From contig NZ_OX638201.1 of the NCBI RefSeq assembly GCF_951805225.1, positions 6,138,001 through 6,202,000 on the forward strand: 64,000 nt of DNA, read 5' to 3'. The position numbers and the translations under genes were made by a program. A model generated the notes under the pieces. That model had not been told where the DNA came from. It saw only the letters and a list, made by a program, of their open reading frames with translations, and searched no databases. Shown here piece after piece: positions 51,236 to 60,353 of this stretch (its first letter is position 1; the number at the start of each line of letters is the position of its first letter). The stretch comes from an uncultured Flavobacterium sp. GTDB lineage: Bacteria; Bacteroidota; Bacteroidia; Flavobacteriales; Flavobacteriaceae.

Positions 51236-51610
51236 TTAAGCAGTGAAAACACTTTTGTAATTATCCCAATATCTGTAAATCAAAAATAAGTTAGCCAGGA
51301 ATAATAAAATCGCAATTGGCAAACCATCCGGAGTAAGAAAATAGTTGATAAACAAAATATTTACCGTAATAGGTAAAATCAAAATATTGGCTAATGTTAC
51401 ATAACGTCCTATTACAAAGGCAATTCCGCAAAGTAATTCTATTGATTTTGCTAAAGGCATTAAATAAGTAGAAGCCATCAAACCAACATTAAAGGCTTTG
51501 AAATCTCCAGTTGTTTGAGGTTCAGGCATTAAATGAAAGAAGAAACTAATAGAGGCAAACAATAACAACAGACCAATCAAAACACGGACAATAATGGTAG
51601 CAATTTTCAT
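51236..51610 (-). CDS. DoxX-like membrane protein
   Basis: 124 aa, four membrane helices. IVRVLIGLLLLFASISFFFH and YLMPLAKSIELLCGIAFVIG match the DoxX/SURF4 four-helix family, several of which act in redox or sulfur metabolism. Exact role unknown. Convergent with the lipocalin gene. Confidence 0.8.
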   Translation of the reverse strand: MKIATIIVRVLIGLLLLFASISFFFHLMPEPQTTGDFKAFNVGLMASTYLMPLAKSIELLCGIAFVIGRYVTLANILILPITVNILFINYFLTPDGLPIAILLFLANLFLIYRYWDNYKSVFTA

Positions 51611-51881
51611 AATACTAGAATTTTTAATGGGTTAAAAATGTATAATTTATTTTTGGAAAACGTTACAATCTAAATTCTCTAATAAAGTGAAAGTCTAATT
51701 TTAAAGCAGTTCTATTGAGAATTTTACCATCTTTATAATCTTATTTTAAGATTTCGATAATGCTATATCAAATATAACGAATTTTTTCTTATGAAATTGT
51801 TGTTTTATTAACAGTTTTAATGTTTTATTTTAGGCTTTTGACGTAATTACGGAAAGGCAATATTTTTTGAGGATTATTTTA

Positions 51882-51909
51882 TTGAAGGATTTTTTTTGTC
51901 GTAATTTTG
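51882..51909 (+). promoter_or_regulatory. promoter of pabB
   Basis: TTG (51882-51884), 17 nt, TAATTTTG (51902-51909): a full Bacteroidota promoter match. It overlaps the most upstream TTG of the pabB frame (51907), so that codon cannot be the start. The preceding part of the 300-bp gap shows no gene. Confidence 0.8.
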
Positions 51910-51930
51910 AAGTCTAAAATTTACCCATTT

Positions 51931-53217
51931 TTGAGAGTTTCAATTCATAAGCATATTTCAAACCCAGAGCAGTTTAAACAACAACTTCTAGCTTGGTCAC
52001 AACAATTTCGTGAGGTCATTTTTTTGGACAGTAATTCTTATCCGCAAGAATATTCAAGCTTCAATTTTGTGTTGGCTGTAGACGCTTTTACATCTTTAAA
52101 AACCGATTTTCATAATGCTTTTGAAGATCTAAAACAATATCAGCAAACTACAAAAGACTGGCTTTTTGGGTATTTGACTTACGATTTGAAAAATGATATT
52201 GAAGATTTAAAATCAGCTAATTTTGATGGTTTAGATTTTCCGGATATGTTTTTCTTTCAACCAAAAAAAATATTCTTATTGAAAGAAAATCAGCTTGAAA
52301 TTCAATATTTATTTCTTTGTGATGATGAGGTTGAAGATGATTTTAATGAGATAGTTGAAAGTGAAAAGTTAGAAGTGAAAAGTCAGGAATCTTTAGAGAT
52401 TGAACAAAGAATTTCAAAAGATTTATATGTAGAAAAAGTAACAAAAATGCTAGAACATATTCATAAAGGCGATATGTATGAAGCTAATTTTTGTATGGAA
52501 TTTTTTGCTGAAAATGCGATTATAAATCCGTTAGAAAAGTTTGAGAAATTGAACGCTATTTCGCAAGCGCCATTTTCTGTTTTCTTCAAGAATCACAAAC
52601 AATATTTGCTTTCGGCTTCACCGGAAAGATATCTGAAAAAATCAGGAGAAATTTTGATTTCGCAACCTATAAAAGGAACTTCAAAACGATCTTCAGATCC
52701 AATCGAAGATGAAAAATCAAAGAAATATTTAGAATCTGACGCTAAAGAACGTGCCGAAAACATTATGATTACAGATCTTGTTCGGAATGATTTATCACAT
52801 ACTGCACAAAAAGGTTCTGTTGAAGTTACAGAACTTTGTAAAATCTATTCGTTTCTGCAAGTGCACCAAATGATTTCGACCATAACATCTAAAATAGATC
52901 CTCAATATTCACCGATAGAAGTTTTGAAAACGACTTTTCCAATGGGAAGTATGACTGGAGCACCAAAAATTTCGGTTATGAATATCATCGAAAATCTCGA
53001 AGAAACAAAACGAGGTTTGTACAGCGGATCAGTTGGATATTTTACTCCCGAAGGTGATTTTGATTTTAATGTCGTTATAAGAAGTATTTTGTATAATCAG
53101 GAAAATAAATATGTTTCGTTTTCGGTTGGAAGCGCCATTACATCGCTATCAATTCCTGAAAAAGAATATGAAGAATGTTTGTTGAAGGCGAAGGCGATGC
53201 ATGAGGTTTTGCAGTAA
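51931..53217 (+). CDS. pabB: aminodeoxychorismate synthase component I (PabB; anthranilate synthase I family)
   Basis: 428 aa from a TTG at 51931 (reads LRVSIHKHIS; initiating Met). The upstream TTG at 51907 lies inside the promoter, so the shorter start is chosen. Chorismate-binding motifs: QPIKGTSKRS with the catalytic Lys, DLVRNDLSHTAQKGSVEV, and TFPMGSMTGAPKISVMNIIE. The PIKGT Lys supports PabB rather than TrpE. It makes 4-amino-4-deoxychorismate for folate with a glutamine amidotransferase that is not in the window. The tilS gene follows after a repeat-filled gap. Confidence 0.88.
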   Translation: MRVSIHKHISNPEQFKQQLLAWSQQFREVIFLDSNSYPQEYSSFNFVLAVDAFTSLKTDFHNAFEDLKQYQQTTKDWLFGYLTYDLKNDIEDLKSANFDGLDFPDMFFFQPKKIFLLKENQLEIQYLFLCDDEVEDDFNEIVESEKLEVKSQESLEIEQRISKDLYVEKVTKMLEHIHKGDMYEANFCMEFFAENAIINPLEKFEKLNAISQAPFSVFFKNHKQYLLSASPERYLKKSGEILISQPIKGTSKRSSDPIEDEKSKKYLESDAKERAENIMITDLVRNDLSHTAQKGSVEVTELCKIYSFLQVHQMISTITSKIDPQYSPIEVLKTTFPMGSMTGAPKISVMNIIENLEETKRGLYSGSVGYFTPEGDFDFNVVIRSILYNQENKYVSFSVGSAITSLSIPEKEYEECLLKAKAMHEVLQ

Positions 53218-53505
53218 AAGTTAGCTACGAATTGGTGCGATTTTTTTGCCCGCGGATTTTACGGATTAAACCGGTAAACGCGGATTTTTTTTTAATTTTA
53301 TTGAAAAAAATCTGCATAATCTGGGAGAAAGAATTCGTCCCAATTTGTGAAATTCGTGGCAAAAAAAAATCTACACAATCCACATGAAAAATAATTCGCG
53401 AAAATTCGTGAAATTCGTGGCGAAAAAAAATAATTCGTAGCAAAAAATATCACGCTTAACAATTCATTTAAAAATAGATCGAATTTAATTTTCTACTTTT
53501 ATCAA
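53218..53505. repeat. family D repeats between pabB and tilS
   Basis: Degenerate GCCCGCGGATTTTACGGATT (53250-53269), AATCTGCATAATCTGGGAG, and three copies of AATTTGTGAAATTCGTGGCA (53343-53362, 53403-53422 and a shorter third near 53430). A minus-strand frame here translates only repeat sequence. Confidence 0.78.
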
Positions 53506-54819
53506 ATGTTTTCAAAATTTCAAAATCACTTCTCGTCCAGATTTCCATTTTTGGAAGATAAAAAACTATTTCTAGCAGTTAGCGGCGGATTAGACAGCAT
53601 GGTTTTATTGCATTTATTGCAGCAATTACCGTATGAAATTGCCGTTTTGCATTGTAATTTTCAACTACGCGGATTAGAAAGTTTTGGCGATCAGAGTTTT
53701 ATTCAGAATTATTGTGATCAAAATGAAATCCCTGTTTTTATTACGCAATTTGATACTGAAGCTTTTGCAAAAGATTATAAATTATCGACTCAGGTTGCGG
53801 CACGCGAGTTGCGCTACAGTTGGTTTTATGAACTTCTGGAAACAGAAAAATTCGACTATATTCTAACAGCGCATCATGCCGATGATAATCTGGAGACTTT
53901 TATAATTAATCTAACGCGAGGAACGGGATTAGATGGATTAATTGGAATTCCGGAAGAAAATGACCGAATTATTCGTCCGCTTTTGCCATTTTCCAGAGAT
54001 GAAATCCTGAAATATGCACAGGAAAATAATATCGATTGGCGAGAAGACAGCAGCAATGCATCCAATAAATATCTTAGGAATAAAATTCGCCACGATTTAG
54101 TTCCGATGTTAAAAGAAATCAATCCGAACTTTTTGAATGCTTTTCAAAAAACACAATCCTATTTGCAGGAATCTCAAGTAATGGTCGAAGATGCGTCGAT
54201 TATGATTTATCAGCAAGTGGCAAGTGAAGTTGGTGATGATATTCATTTTGATTTAAATCAACTCAAAAAACTACCCAATTATAAATCATATTTGTATCAA
54301 TGGCTGAATGAATTTGGCTTTTTGGCTTGGAATGATATTTATGATTTGGTAGATAGTCAATCAGGAAAGCAAGTAATTTCGGCTGAATTTAGATTGTTGA
54401 AAAACAGAGATACGTTGATTTTGAGTCCAATTTCTGAAATTTCAGAGAAAGAAGAATTTCAAATTCAGGAAAGCGATCAAGACGTTAATTTTCCCTTAAA
54501 ATTGAGGCTTTGTCAAGTAGACGACATTACTATAGATTCAAATAAAGCTATCTTTGTGGACGCTGAAAAAATCCAATTCCCTTTGATTTTGCGTAAATGG
54601 AATGAAGGGGATGTTTTTCATCCTTTTGGAATGCAGGGGAAGTCTAAAAAAGTAAGTAAGCTTTTTAAAGATGAGAAATTATCGCTGATTGAAAAGGAAA
54701 AAATATGGATTTTGTGTTCTGATAATCAAATTGTTTGGGTTATTGGAATCAGACAGGACGAACGCTTTAAAATTGAAAACACCACAAATAGAATACTTAA
54801 AATTGAATTACAATCATGA
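53506..54819 (+). CDS. tilS: tRNA(Ile)-lysidine synthase
   Basis: 437 aa. PP-loop LAVSGGLDSMVLLHLL (SGGxDS) at about 24-39, then TAHHADDNLETFIINLTRGTG and NKYLRNKIRHDLVP, as in TilS. A C-terminal substrate-binding domain is present (about 335-437, FHPFGMQGKSKKVSKLFKDE). It converts the wobble C of tRNA-Ile(CAT) to lysidine so that AUA is read as Ile; essential in most bacteria. Its TGA overlaps the dsbD ATG by 4 nt. Confidence 0.96.
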   Translation: MFSKFQNHFSSRFPFLEDKKLFLAVSGGLDSMVLLHLLQQLPYEIAVLHCNFQLRGLESFGDQSFIQNYCDQNEIPVFITQFDTEAFAKDYKLSTQVAARELRYSWFYELLETEKFDYILTAHHADDNLETFIINLTRGTGLDGLIGIPEENDRIIRPLLPFSRDEILKYAQENNIDWREDSSNASNKYLRNKIRHDLVPMLKEINPNFLNAFQKTQSYLQESQVMVEDASIMIYQQVASEVGDDIHFDLNQLKKLPNYKSYLYQWLNEFGFLAWNDIYDLVDSQSGKQVISAEFRLLKNRDTLILSPISEISEKEEFQIQESDQDVNFPLKLRLCQVDDITIDSNKAIFVDAEKIQFPLILRKWNEGDVFHPFGMQGKSKKVSKLFKDEKLSLIEKEKIWILCSDNQIVWVIGIRQDERFKIENTTNRILKIELQS

Positions 54820-56915
54820 AATTTAATCAATACCATCAAACGATAATGCCGAAAAGTACTTGGACTAAACACATTTTATTTTTACTGCTTTTCTTGTTTG
54901 CTTTTGCAAAAGGGAATGCTCAAATCCTGGAGCCGGTAAAATGGACTTCTAAAATTGAAAAGAAATCAGGAAACAATGCTGTTTTGGTTTTTGATGGAAC
55001 AATCGAAAAAGATTGGCATATGTACTCGCAGTTTACTCCCGAAGGTGGTCCGCTTGCGTTGGAAATTACATTTAAAAATCAAAAAGGAAATTACGAACTT
55101 GTTGGCAAAGCCAAAGAAGGAAAAACAAAAACTGCTTTTAATGACGTTTTTGGAGTAAACGAAACTTTCTTTGAAGGTAAAGCTCATATCGAACAGGAAA
55201 TAAAAATCATTAACCCAAATTTAAAAACGGTTGATGTTGATTTTGATTTTCAGGTTTGTAAAGAAGTTTGTATCAATTCGAATAAAAAATTCTCAATAGT
55301 AATTCCGTCTACTTTCAAAATGGACGCAGTTGCAACTGTAACAGAAGCAAAATTAGATGAAACTAAAGTAGTAGGTTTGGCTGTTGATACAGTAAAACCA
55401 GTTGTAGAAACTGCTAAAAAAGAGACTTCAAAAACAGAAGTTGCTGAAGCTTCAACAACGGAAGAAGTTCCTGCGCCGGCTCCAACAAGAAGTTTATGGT
55501 CAATCTTTTTTGTAGCTTTCATTTCAGGATTTGCTGCATTGTTGACACCTTGCGTGTTCCCGATGATTCCAATGACGGTAAGTTTCTTTACGAAACAAAG
55601 CAAAAGCAGAGCAAAAGGAATTAGAAACGCTATTATTTACGGTTTTTCAATTATTGCTATTTATGTTGTTTTAGGTTTAATTGTTACTAAAGTATTTGGC
55701 GCAGATGCATTAAATGCGTTATCTACAGATGTTTGGTTTAACTTAATTTTCTTCGTGATATTGATCATTTTTGCAACTTCGTTTTTGGGAGCTTTCGAAA
55801 TTATGTTGCCAAATTCATGGGCAAACAAAGCAGATCAACAAGCAGACAGAGGCGGATTGGTTGGAATATTGTTTATGGCTTTGGCTTTGGCAATTGTATC
55901 TTTTTCTTGTACAGGACCAATTGTTGGAACATTATTAGTTGAAGCAGCTTCAAACGGTGGAATCGCTCCAATTGTTGGAATGTTAGGATTCTCATTAGCA
56001 TTAGCTTTACCATTTATGTTGTTTGCAATGTTCCCGGGATGGTTAAATTCATTACCAAAATCTGGTGGATGGTTGAATACGGTGAAAGTAGTTTTAGGAT
56101 TTTTAGAATTAGCTTTAGCGTTTAAATTTTTATCAAATGCCGATTTAGTACTTCAATTACACTTTTTAGAAAGAGAAGTATTTATCGCAATTTGGATCGC
56201 CATATTTGCAGCTTTGACCTTATATTTATTCGGAAAAATTACATTGCCACACGATAGTCCGTTACATCATATTTCAGTAGGAAGATTGTATTTAGGATTG
56301 CTTACGCTTGTATTTACAGTATATTTAATTCCTGGACTTTGGGGAGCGCCGTTGAAATTAATCAGTGCTTTTCCACCACCTCCACAATATAGTGAAAGTC
56401 CGTTTGGAGTAGGCGGTTCTTCAAATTCAAACGTTAATCCAGAATCGGCAAAAGGTTTGCCTGACGGAGCAGAATTAGGTCCGCATAGAATTATGGTTTT
56501 TCATGATTACGAAGATGGATTAGCTTATGCAAAATCAATCAACAAACCAATTATGCTTGATTTTACAGGTTATGCTTGTGTAAACTGTAGAAAAATGGAA
56601 AACAACGTTTGGTCTGAGCCAACGATTTTACCAATATTGAAAAACGATGTGGTTTTGATTTCTCTTTATGTTGATGATAAACGTGAGTTGCCAAAAGAAG
56701 AGCAATTTGTAACGAAATCCGGTGATAAAATTATTACTGTTGGTGATAAATGGACAGATTTTATGATCTCAAAATATAAAACGAATACACAGCCATTATA
56801 TGTTATAACAGACTTGGAAGGAAAGAATTTAAACAGTTCAAAACCGACTATTAGTTATGTTAACGCTGATGAATACTTGCATTGGCTGAAAGAAGGAATT
56901 GGAAATTTTAAATAG
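54816..56915 (+). CDS. dsbD: thiol:disulfide interchange protein DsbD
   Basis: 699 aa. A hydrophobic segment at about 18-35 with NAQ is the signal peptide. The N-terminal domain (about 40-165) has the Cys pair in FQVCKEVCINSNK (DsbD-alpha type). Eight membrane helices (about 225-525) include LLTPCVFPMIPMT and SFSCTGPIVGTLL, the transmembrane Cys pair. The C-terminal thioredoxin-like domain has GYACVNCRKME. It carries electrons from cytoplasmic thioredoxin to periplasmic partners. Overlap with tilS is ATGA. An alternative start at 54846 (MPKSTWTKH) would give a shorter, better signal peptide. Confidence 0.95.
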   Translation: MKFNQYHQTIMPKSTWTKHILFLLLFLFAFAKGNAQILEPVKWTSKIEKKSGNNAVLVFDGTIEKDWHMYSQFTPEGGPLALEITFKNQKGNYELVGKAKEGKTKTAFNDVFGVNETFFEGKAHIEQEIKIINPNLKTVDVDFDFQVCKEVCINSNKKFSIVIPSTFKMDAVATVTEAKLDETKVVGLAVDTVKPVVETAKKETSKTEVAEASTTEEVPAPAPTRSLWSIFFVAFISGFAALLTPCVFPMIPMTVSFFTKQSKSRAKGIRNAIIYGFSIIAIYVVLGLIVTKVFGADALNALSTDVWFNLIFFVILIIFATSFLGAFEIMLPNSWANKADQQADRGGLVGILFMALALAIVSFSCTGPIVGTLLVEAASNGGIAPIVGMLGFSLALALPFMLFAMFPGWLNSLPKSGGWLNTVKVVLGFLELALAFKFLSNADLVLQLHFLEREVFIAIWIAIFAALTLYLFGKITLPHDSPLHHISVGRLYLGLLTLVFTVYLIPGLWGAPLKLISAFPPPPQYSESPFGVGGSSNSNVNPESAKGLPDGAELGPHRIMVFHDYEDGLAYAKSINKPIMLDFTGYACVNCRKMENNVWSEPTILPILKNDVVLISLYVDDKRELPKEEQFVTKSGDKIITVGDKWTDFMISKYKTNTQPLYVITDLEGKNLNSSKPTISYVNADEYLHWLKEGIGNFK

Positions 56916-56939
56916 TCTCTTTTAAGAAGCAAGATTGTT

Positions 56940-57275
56940 AGAAGCAAGAGGCAAGATTTTAGAATAAAGAGAATAGAGTATAGAATATAGATTAAAGAGG
57001 AAAGATGTTTGGACTTGATTATTGTGAATAAAGATTTTGCAATATTTACTAATCTAAAATCTACAATCTGAAATCTAAAATTATAATAAAAGGTTGAAAT
57101 TAATTCAAACAAAAGGCACTCTTAGTAACAAACTGAGAGTGCTTTTTTTATTTAGTTTCTAAAATTTAAATCTATCTTCTTTAATCTATCTTCTTTAATC
57201 TATTTTCTATACTCTATGTTCTATTCTCTTTATTCTAAAATCTTTCTTCTTTACTCTTGCCTCTATATTCTCTAG
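56940..57275. repeat. long inverted repeat made of strictly phased heptamers
   Basis: Left arm 56940-57009: ten 7-nt units each starting AGA (AGAAGCA, AGAGGCA, AGATTTT, AGAATAA, AGAGAAT, AGAGTAT and on). Right arm 57171-57275: fifteen 7-nt units each starting TCT (TCTATCT, TCTTTAA, TCTATTT, TCTATAC and on) with no phase slip. The arms are near complements over about 45 bp, with one heptamer more in the right arm. The dsbD terminator lies in the loop. Confidence 0.9.
57116..57142 (+). terminator. terminator downstream of dsbD
   Basis: Stem GCACTCTTAGT/ACTGAGAGTGC (one G-U) followed by seven T; about 200 nt after the dsbD stop, inside the heptamer hairpin. Confidence 0.78.
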
Positions 57276-57284
57276 AAAAAAAAC

Positions 57285-57320
57285 AAAAATCCCTCTAAGC
57301 TAAAACTTAGAGGGATTTTT
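57285..57320 (-). terminator. terminator of amt
   Basis: A 15-bp perfect stem AAAAATCCCTCTAAG/CTTAGAGGGATTTTT with a 6-nt loop, 30 nt after the amt stop. Confidence 0.87.
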
Positions 57321-57349
57321 TATTTAGGCAAAAGGGGGAAATTAATTTC

Positions 57350-58666
57350 TTATAAGAATTCTCCGTGTTGAGAGATGTCTAATCCTAATTCTTCTTTTTC
57401 TTCAGTAACTCTTAGTGGAGTAATTTTATTTACAACAAAGAATAAAACATATGAACCTACAAAAGCAAAGATTGAAACCGCAACCAAAGCAATTAATTGA
57501 TTGATGAATAAAGTTGGAGTTCCAAAAATCAAACCTTGATTGTCTCCAACAGCCGGGTTAATTGCTTTTGAAGCAAAAACTCCTGTCAACAACATACCAA
57601 CCATGCCACCAACACCGTGACAAGCAAATACGTCTAAAGCGTCATCGATTTTTCCTTTAGGGAATTTGCTTACTACAATATTACTAACGATTGCAGCAAA
57701 AGCACCTATGAAAATAGCATGAGGAATGCTTACAAAACCTGCAGCAGGAGTAATAGCAACAAGACCAACAACAGCACCAATACAAGCTCCAAGAGCAGAT
57801 AATTTGTGTCCGATGATTTTATCAAGGAAAACCCAAGCCATAGCAGCGGCAGCGGCAGCAACAGTTGTAGTTCCTAAAGCTTGTACAGCCAAACCGTTAG
57901 ATCCTAATGCAGAACCTGCGTTGAAACCAAACCATCCAAACCATAATAAACCTGTTCCTAATAATACATAAGTGATTCTTGCAGGGTTAACTTTTTGAAC
58001 TTTTCTTTTTCCTAAGAAGATAGCTCCGGCTAATGCAGCCCAACCAGCACTCATGTGTACTACAGTTCCACCAGCGAAATCTAATACTCCCATTTTAAAG
58101 AAATATCCATCAGGATGCCACGTCATGTGTGCTAACGGAGCGTATATAATTAATATAAATAAAACCATGAATAATAAATAAGCCCAGAAACGAACGCGTT
58201 CTGCAAAAGCACCTGTAATTAAAGCAGGAGTAATGATGGCAAATTTTGCTTGAAATAATGCGAATAACATAAATGGAATTGTTGGTGCAAGACTCCAGGC
58301 AGTACTAGTACCAACGCCTTGAAAGAATAAATTTGGAAGTGGATTTCCAATGATTCCGCCAATAGTTGGTCCGAAAGCTAAACCAAAAGCAACAATAACC
58401 CATAAAATAGTAACAATTACCATTGCCATAAAACTTTGTAGCATGGTGCTGATAACGTTTTTCTTACCTACCATTCCTCCGTAGAAAAATCCTAGTCCTG
58501 GAGTCATAAGCAATACAAATGCAGTTGCTACGATCATCCAAGCTGTATCTCCTGTATCAAACTTTACAGCTTCAGCCGGAATTGGGTTGTCAGTCAGGAT
58601 AAAGTTCGAAATAAAGGTTAGTACCAAAATAGTGATAAGAATCACACTTAAAATAATTTTTCGCAT
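57350..58666 (-). CDS. amt: ammonium transporter (Amt/MEP/Rh)
   Basis: 438 aa, 11 membrane helices. ATAFVLLMTPGLGFFYGGMV is the Amt start motif, and DFAGGTVVHMSAGWAALAGA carries the first pore His; the second lies in DVFACHGVGGMVGMLLTGVF. The pore conducts NH3/NH4+. The N-terminal segment (1-30) is hydrophobic and may be a signal peptide. No glnK gene is visible next to it; the 280-bp upstream gap has no recognised promoter match. Confidence 0.95.
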   Translation of the reverse strand: MRKIILSVILITILVLTFISNFILTDNPIPAEAVKFDTGDTAWMIVATAFVLLMTPGLGFFYGGMVGKKNVISTMLQSFMAMVIVTILWVIVAFGLAFGPTIGGIIGNPLPNLFFQGVGTSTAWSLAPTIPFMLFALFQAKFAIITPALITGAFAERVRFWAYLLFMVLFILIIYAPLAHMTWHPDGYFFKMGVLDFAGGTVVHMSAGWAALAGAIFLGKRKVQKVNPARITYVLLGTGLLWFGWFGFNAGSALGSNGLAVQALGTTTVAAAAAAMAWVFLDKIIGHKLSALGACIGAVVGLVAITPAAGFVSIPHAIFIGAFAAIVSNIVVSKFPKGKIDDALDVFACHGVGGMVGMLLTGVFASKAINPAVGDNQGLIFGTPTLFINQLIALVAVSIFAFVGSYVLFFVVNKITPLRVTEEKEELGLDISQHGEFL

Positions 58667-58948
58667 AGTTATTTAGTTTTAAATTTTTTATAAAAGTATA
58701 AAATCAATTGACACCCCTATAAAAAATGCAGTCCAATAGTTAATTTTTGTTAATTTTTAAATTTGACCCCCTAAATTTTGCGTGTATTTGTTAAAATGAA
58801 CTTAAAATTTACAATTTGTTAATCAAAAAATTAGATTTTGAGATGTTTGGAAGATTTGTTAACAAAAAAGCGTGAGAATATTTCTATTTTTAAGAGTAAT
58901 TATATCTAAATAATTAATGTATTGACTGAAATGATTAGAATTATAAAT
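58667..58948. other. upstream region of amt
   Basis: AT-rich, no ORF. Several TTGTTAA/TTAATTTTTG strings (58739-58760, 58790-58800, 58815-58822, 58856-58864) could bind a nitrogen or carbon regulator, but no consensus could be established. Confidence 0.45.
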
Positions 58949-58949
58949 A

Positions 58950-58988
58950 AAAAAGGCACCAGATGAATTTCTCAAATGATGCCTTTTT
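58950..58988 (-). terminator. terminator of the amidohydrolase operon
   Basis: Stem AAAAAGGCACCAGATGA with TCAAATGATGCCTTTTT (two mismatches/wobbles), T run on the minus strand, 17 nt after the stop. Confidence 0.75.
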
Positions 58989-59004
58989 TATAAAAATGGT
59001 TTAT

Positions 59005-60312
59005 TTATTTCTGGTTGTACTTTGCTTTGAATTTATCATTCAGTTTGGTTTGGAAAGTTTCCAAATTAATGGTTCTTCCCTGAATAAAAGCACTTGTCAA
59101 TTTATTAGTTCTCATATCCAGCGCATCGCCATCAGAGATAAAAAGAGTAGCATCTTTTCCTGTTTCTAATGTACCACAAATATCGTCGATGCCTAATAAT
59201 TTTGCTGTATTTGAAGTAATAAGTTGTAAAGCCTTTTCTTTATCCAGACCAAAAGCAGCGCAAGTTCCTGCTAAAAACGGAAGATTTCTAACACTCATAC
59301 GTTCATGATCACCGCTGTTTTCAAGACCAACAATAATACCTTTGTCAGTAAGTATTTTAGCCATTTTGTATGGTAAATTTACATCCTGATCATCGCTCGT
59401 AGGCAATTCGTGAACACGTCTTAGAAGAACACCAACATTATATTTCTGTAAAACATCAGCAGATTTATAAGCTTCGAATCCGCCAACAATAACAATCTTT
59501 TTGACTTGACTGTCAACTGCCAATTGAATTGCGTCTACGATTTGTTTTTCTTCATCTGCGTGGATATAAAGTATTTGAGTTCCATCAAAAAGACCTTTTG
59601 TAGCTTCCAGAACCAGGTTTCTTTCTTTTGGCGCATCTTGATTATATGCTTTTGCATTTTTTAGAAAAGCGGCAACTTCTTCAACCTGTTTAGGATAATC
59701 TTTATTGGCTTCGATAATCCCCGGTTCGTACCAAGTTCCCGATCTTCTGAAACCAGATGGGAAATTAAGATGAATTCCGTCATTTTCTTTGATAATAGCG
59801 TCACTCCAGCTCCAGGCATCCAATTGTACTACAGAAGAAGTTCCCGAAATTCGGCCACCGCGAGGCGTTACCTGAGCGATCAAAACACCATTTGGGCGAA
59901 CAGTTTCTACCACTTTCGATTCAGAATTATAAGCGATAATACTTCTTACATTCGGATTAAAACTTCCAATTTCTTCCTGATCGTCGGATGATTTTACAGC
60001 GTCAATTTCGACTAAACCTAATGTTGCGTTAGGAACAATAAATCCCGGATAAACATGTTTTCCACTTGCATCAATTGTAGTGTCGTAAGCATTTGCAGCA
60101 AGTCTGATGGTTGTCGCATCTGCAACCAAAGTAATTTTCCCGTCTTTAAATCCAATCGCACTATTTTGAATAACAGTTCCGTTACCTAAATGTGCTGTAG
60201 CATTTAGAATCAAAACCGATTTGCTTTGTTTAGGTGCAGGTATTTGCTGTGCTTTTATGTGTAGCGAAGCACAAAATACGAGCAATATTATATATATGTT
60301 TTTATTGATCAT
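59005..60312 (-). CDS. secreted amidohydrolase-like protein lacking metal ligands
   Basis: 435 aa with a signal peptide (cleaved near IKAQ, residue 22). It has the imidazolonepropionase-type beta-sandwich start (GHLGNGT-like HLGNGTVIQNSAIGFKDGKI) and end (LGIDDICGTLETGKDATLF). The metal-binding H-x-H of the barrel is replaced: YPGFIVPNATLGLVE. Only LYIHADEEKQIVDAIQLA and late GLENSGDHERM keep a His. It is therefore probably a non-catalytic partner of the larger amidohydrolase 41 nt upstream. Confidence 0.85.
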   Translation of the reverse strand: MINKNIYIILLVFCASLHIKAQQIPAPKQSKSVLILNATAHLGNGTVIQNSAIGFKDGKITLVADATTIRLAANAYDTTIDASGKHVYPGFIVPNATLGLVEIDAVKSSDDQEEIGSFNPNVRSIIAYNSESKVVETVRPNGVLIAQVTPRGGRISGTSSVVQLDAWSWSDAIIKENDGIHLNFPSGFRRSGTWYEPGIIEANKDYPKQVEEVAAFLKNAKAYNQDAPKERNLVLEATKGLFDGTQILYIHADEEKQIVDAIQLAVDSQVKKIVIVGGFEAYKSADVLQKYNVGVLLRRVHELPTSDDQDVNLPYKMAKILTDKGIIVGLENSGDHERMSVRNLPFLAGTCAAFGLDKEKALQLITSNTAKLLGIDDICGTLETGKDATLFISDGDALDMRTNKLTSAFIQGRTINLETFQTKLNDKFKAKYNQK

Positions 60313-60353
60313 GATATCTGTTTTTTATCTTTTCTGATTTTTTAACGCTTAAA

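Noticed and set aside
53225..53443. 72-aa minus-strand frame with HEFHEF
   Set aside because: Translation of ATTCGTG repeats, not a gene.
54966..55187. 73-aa minus-strand frame in dsbD
   Set aside because: Antisense to the DsbD periplasmic domain; no independent signal.
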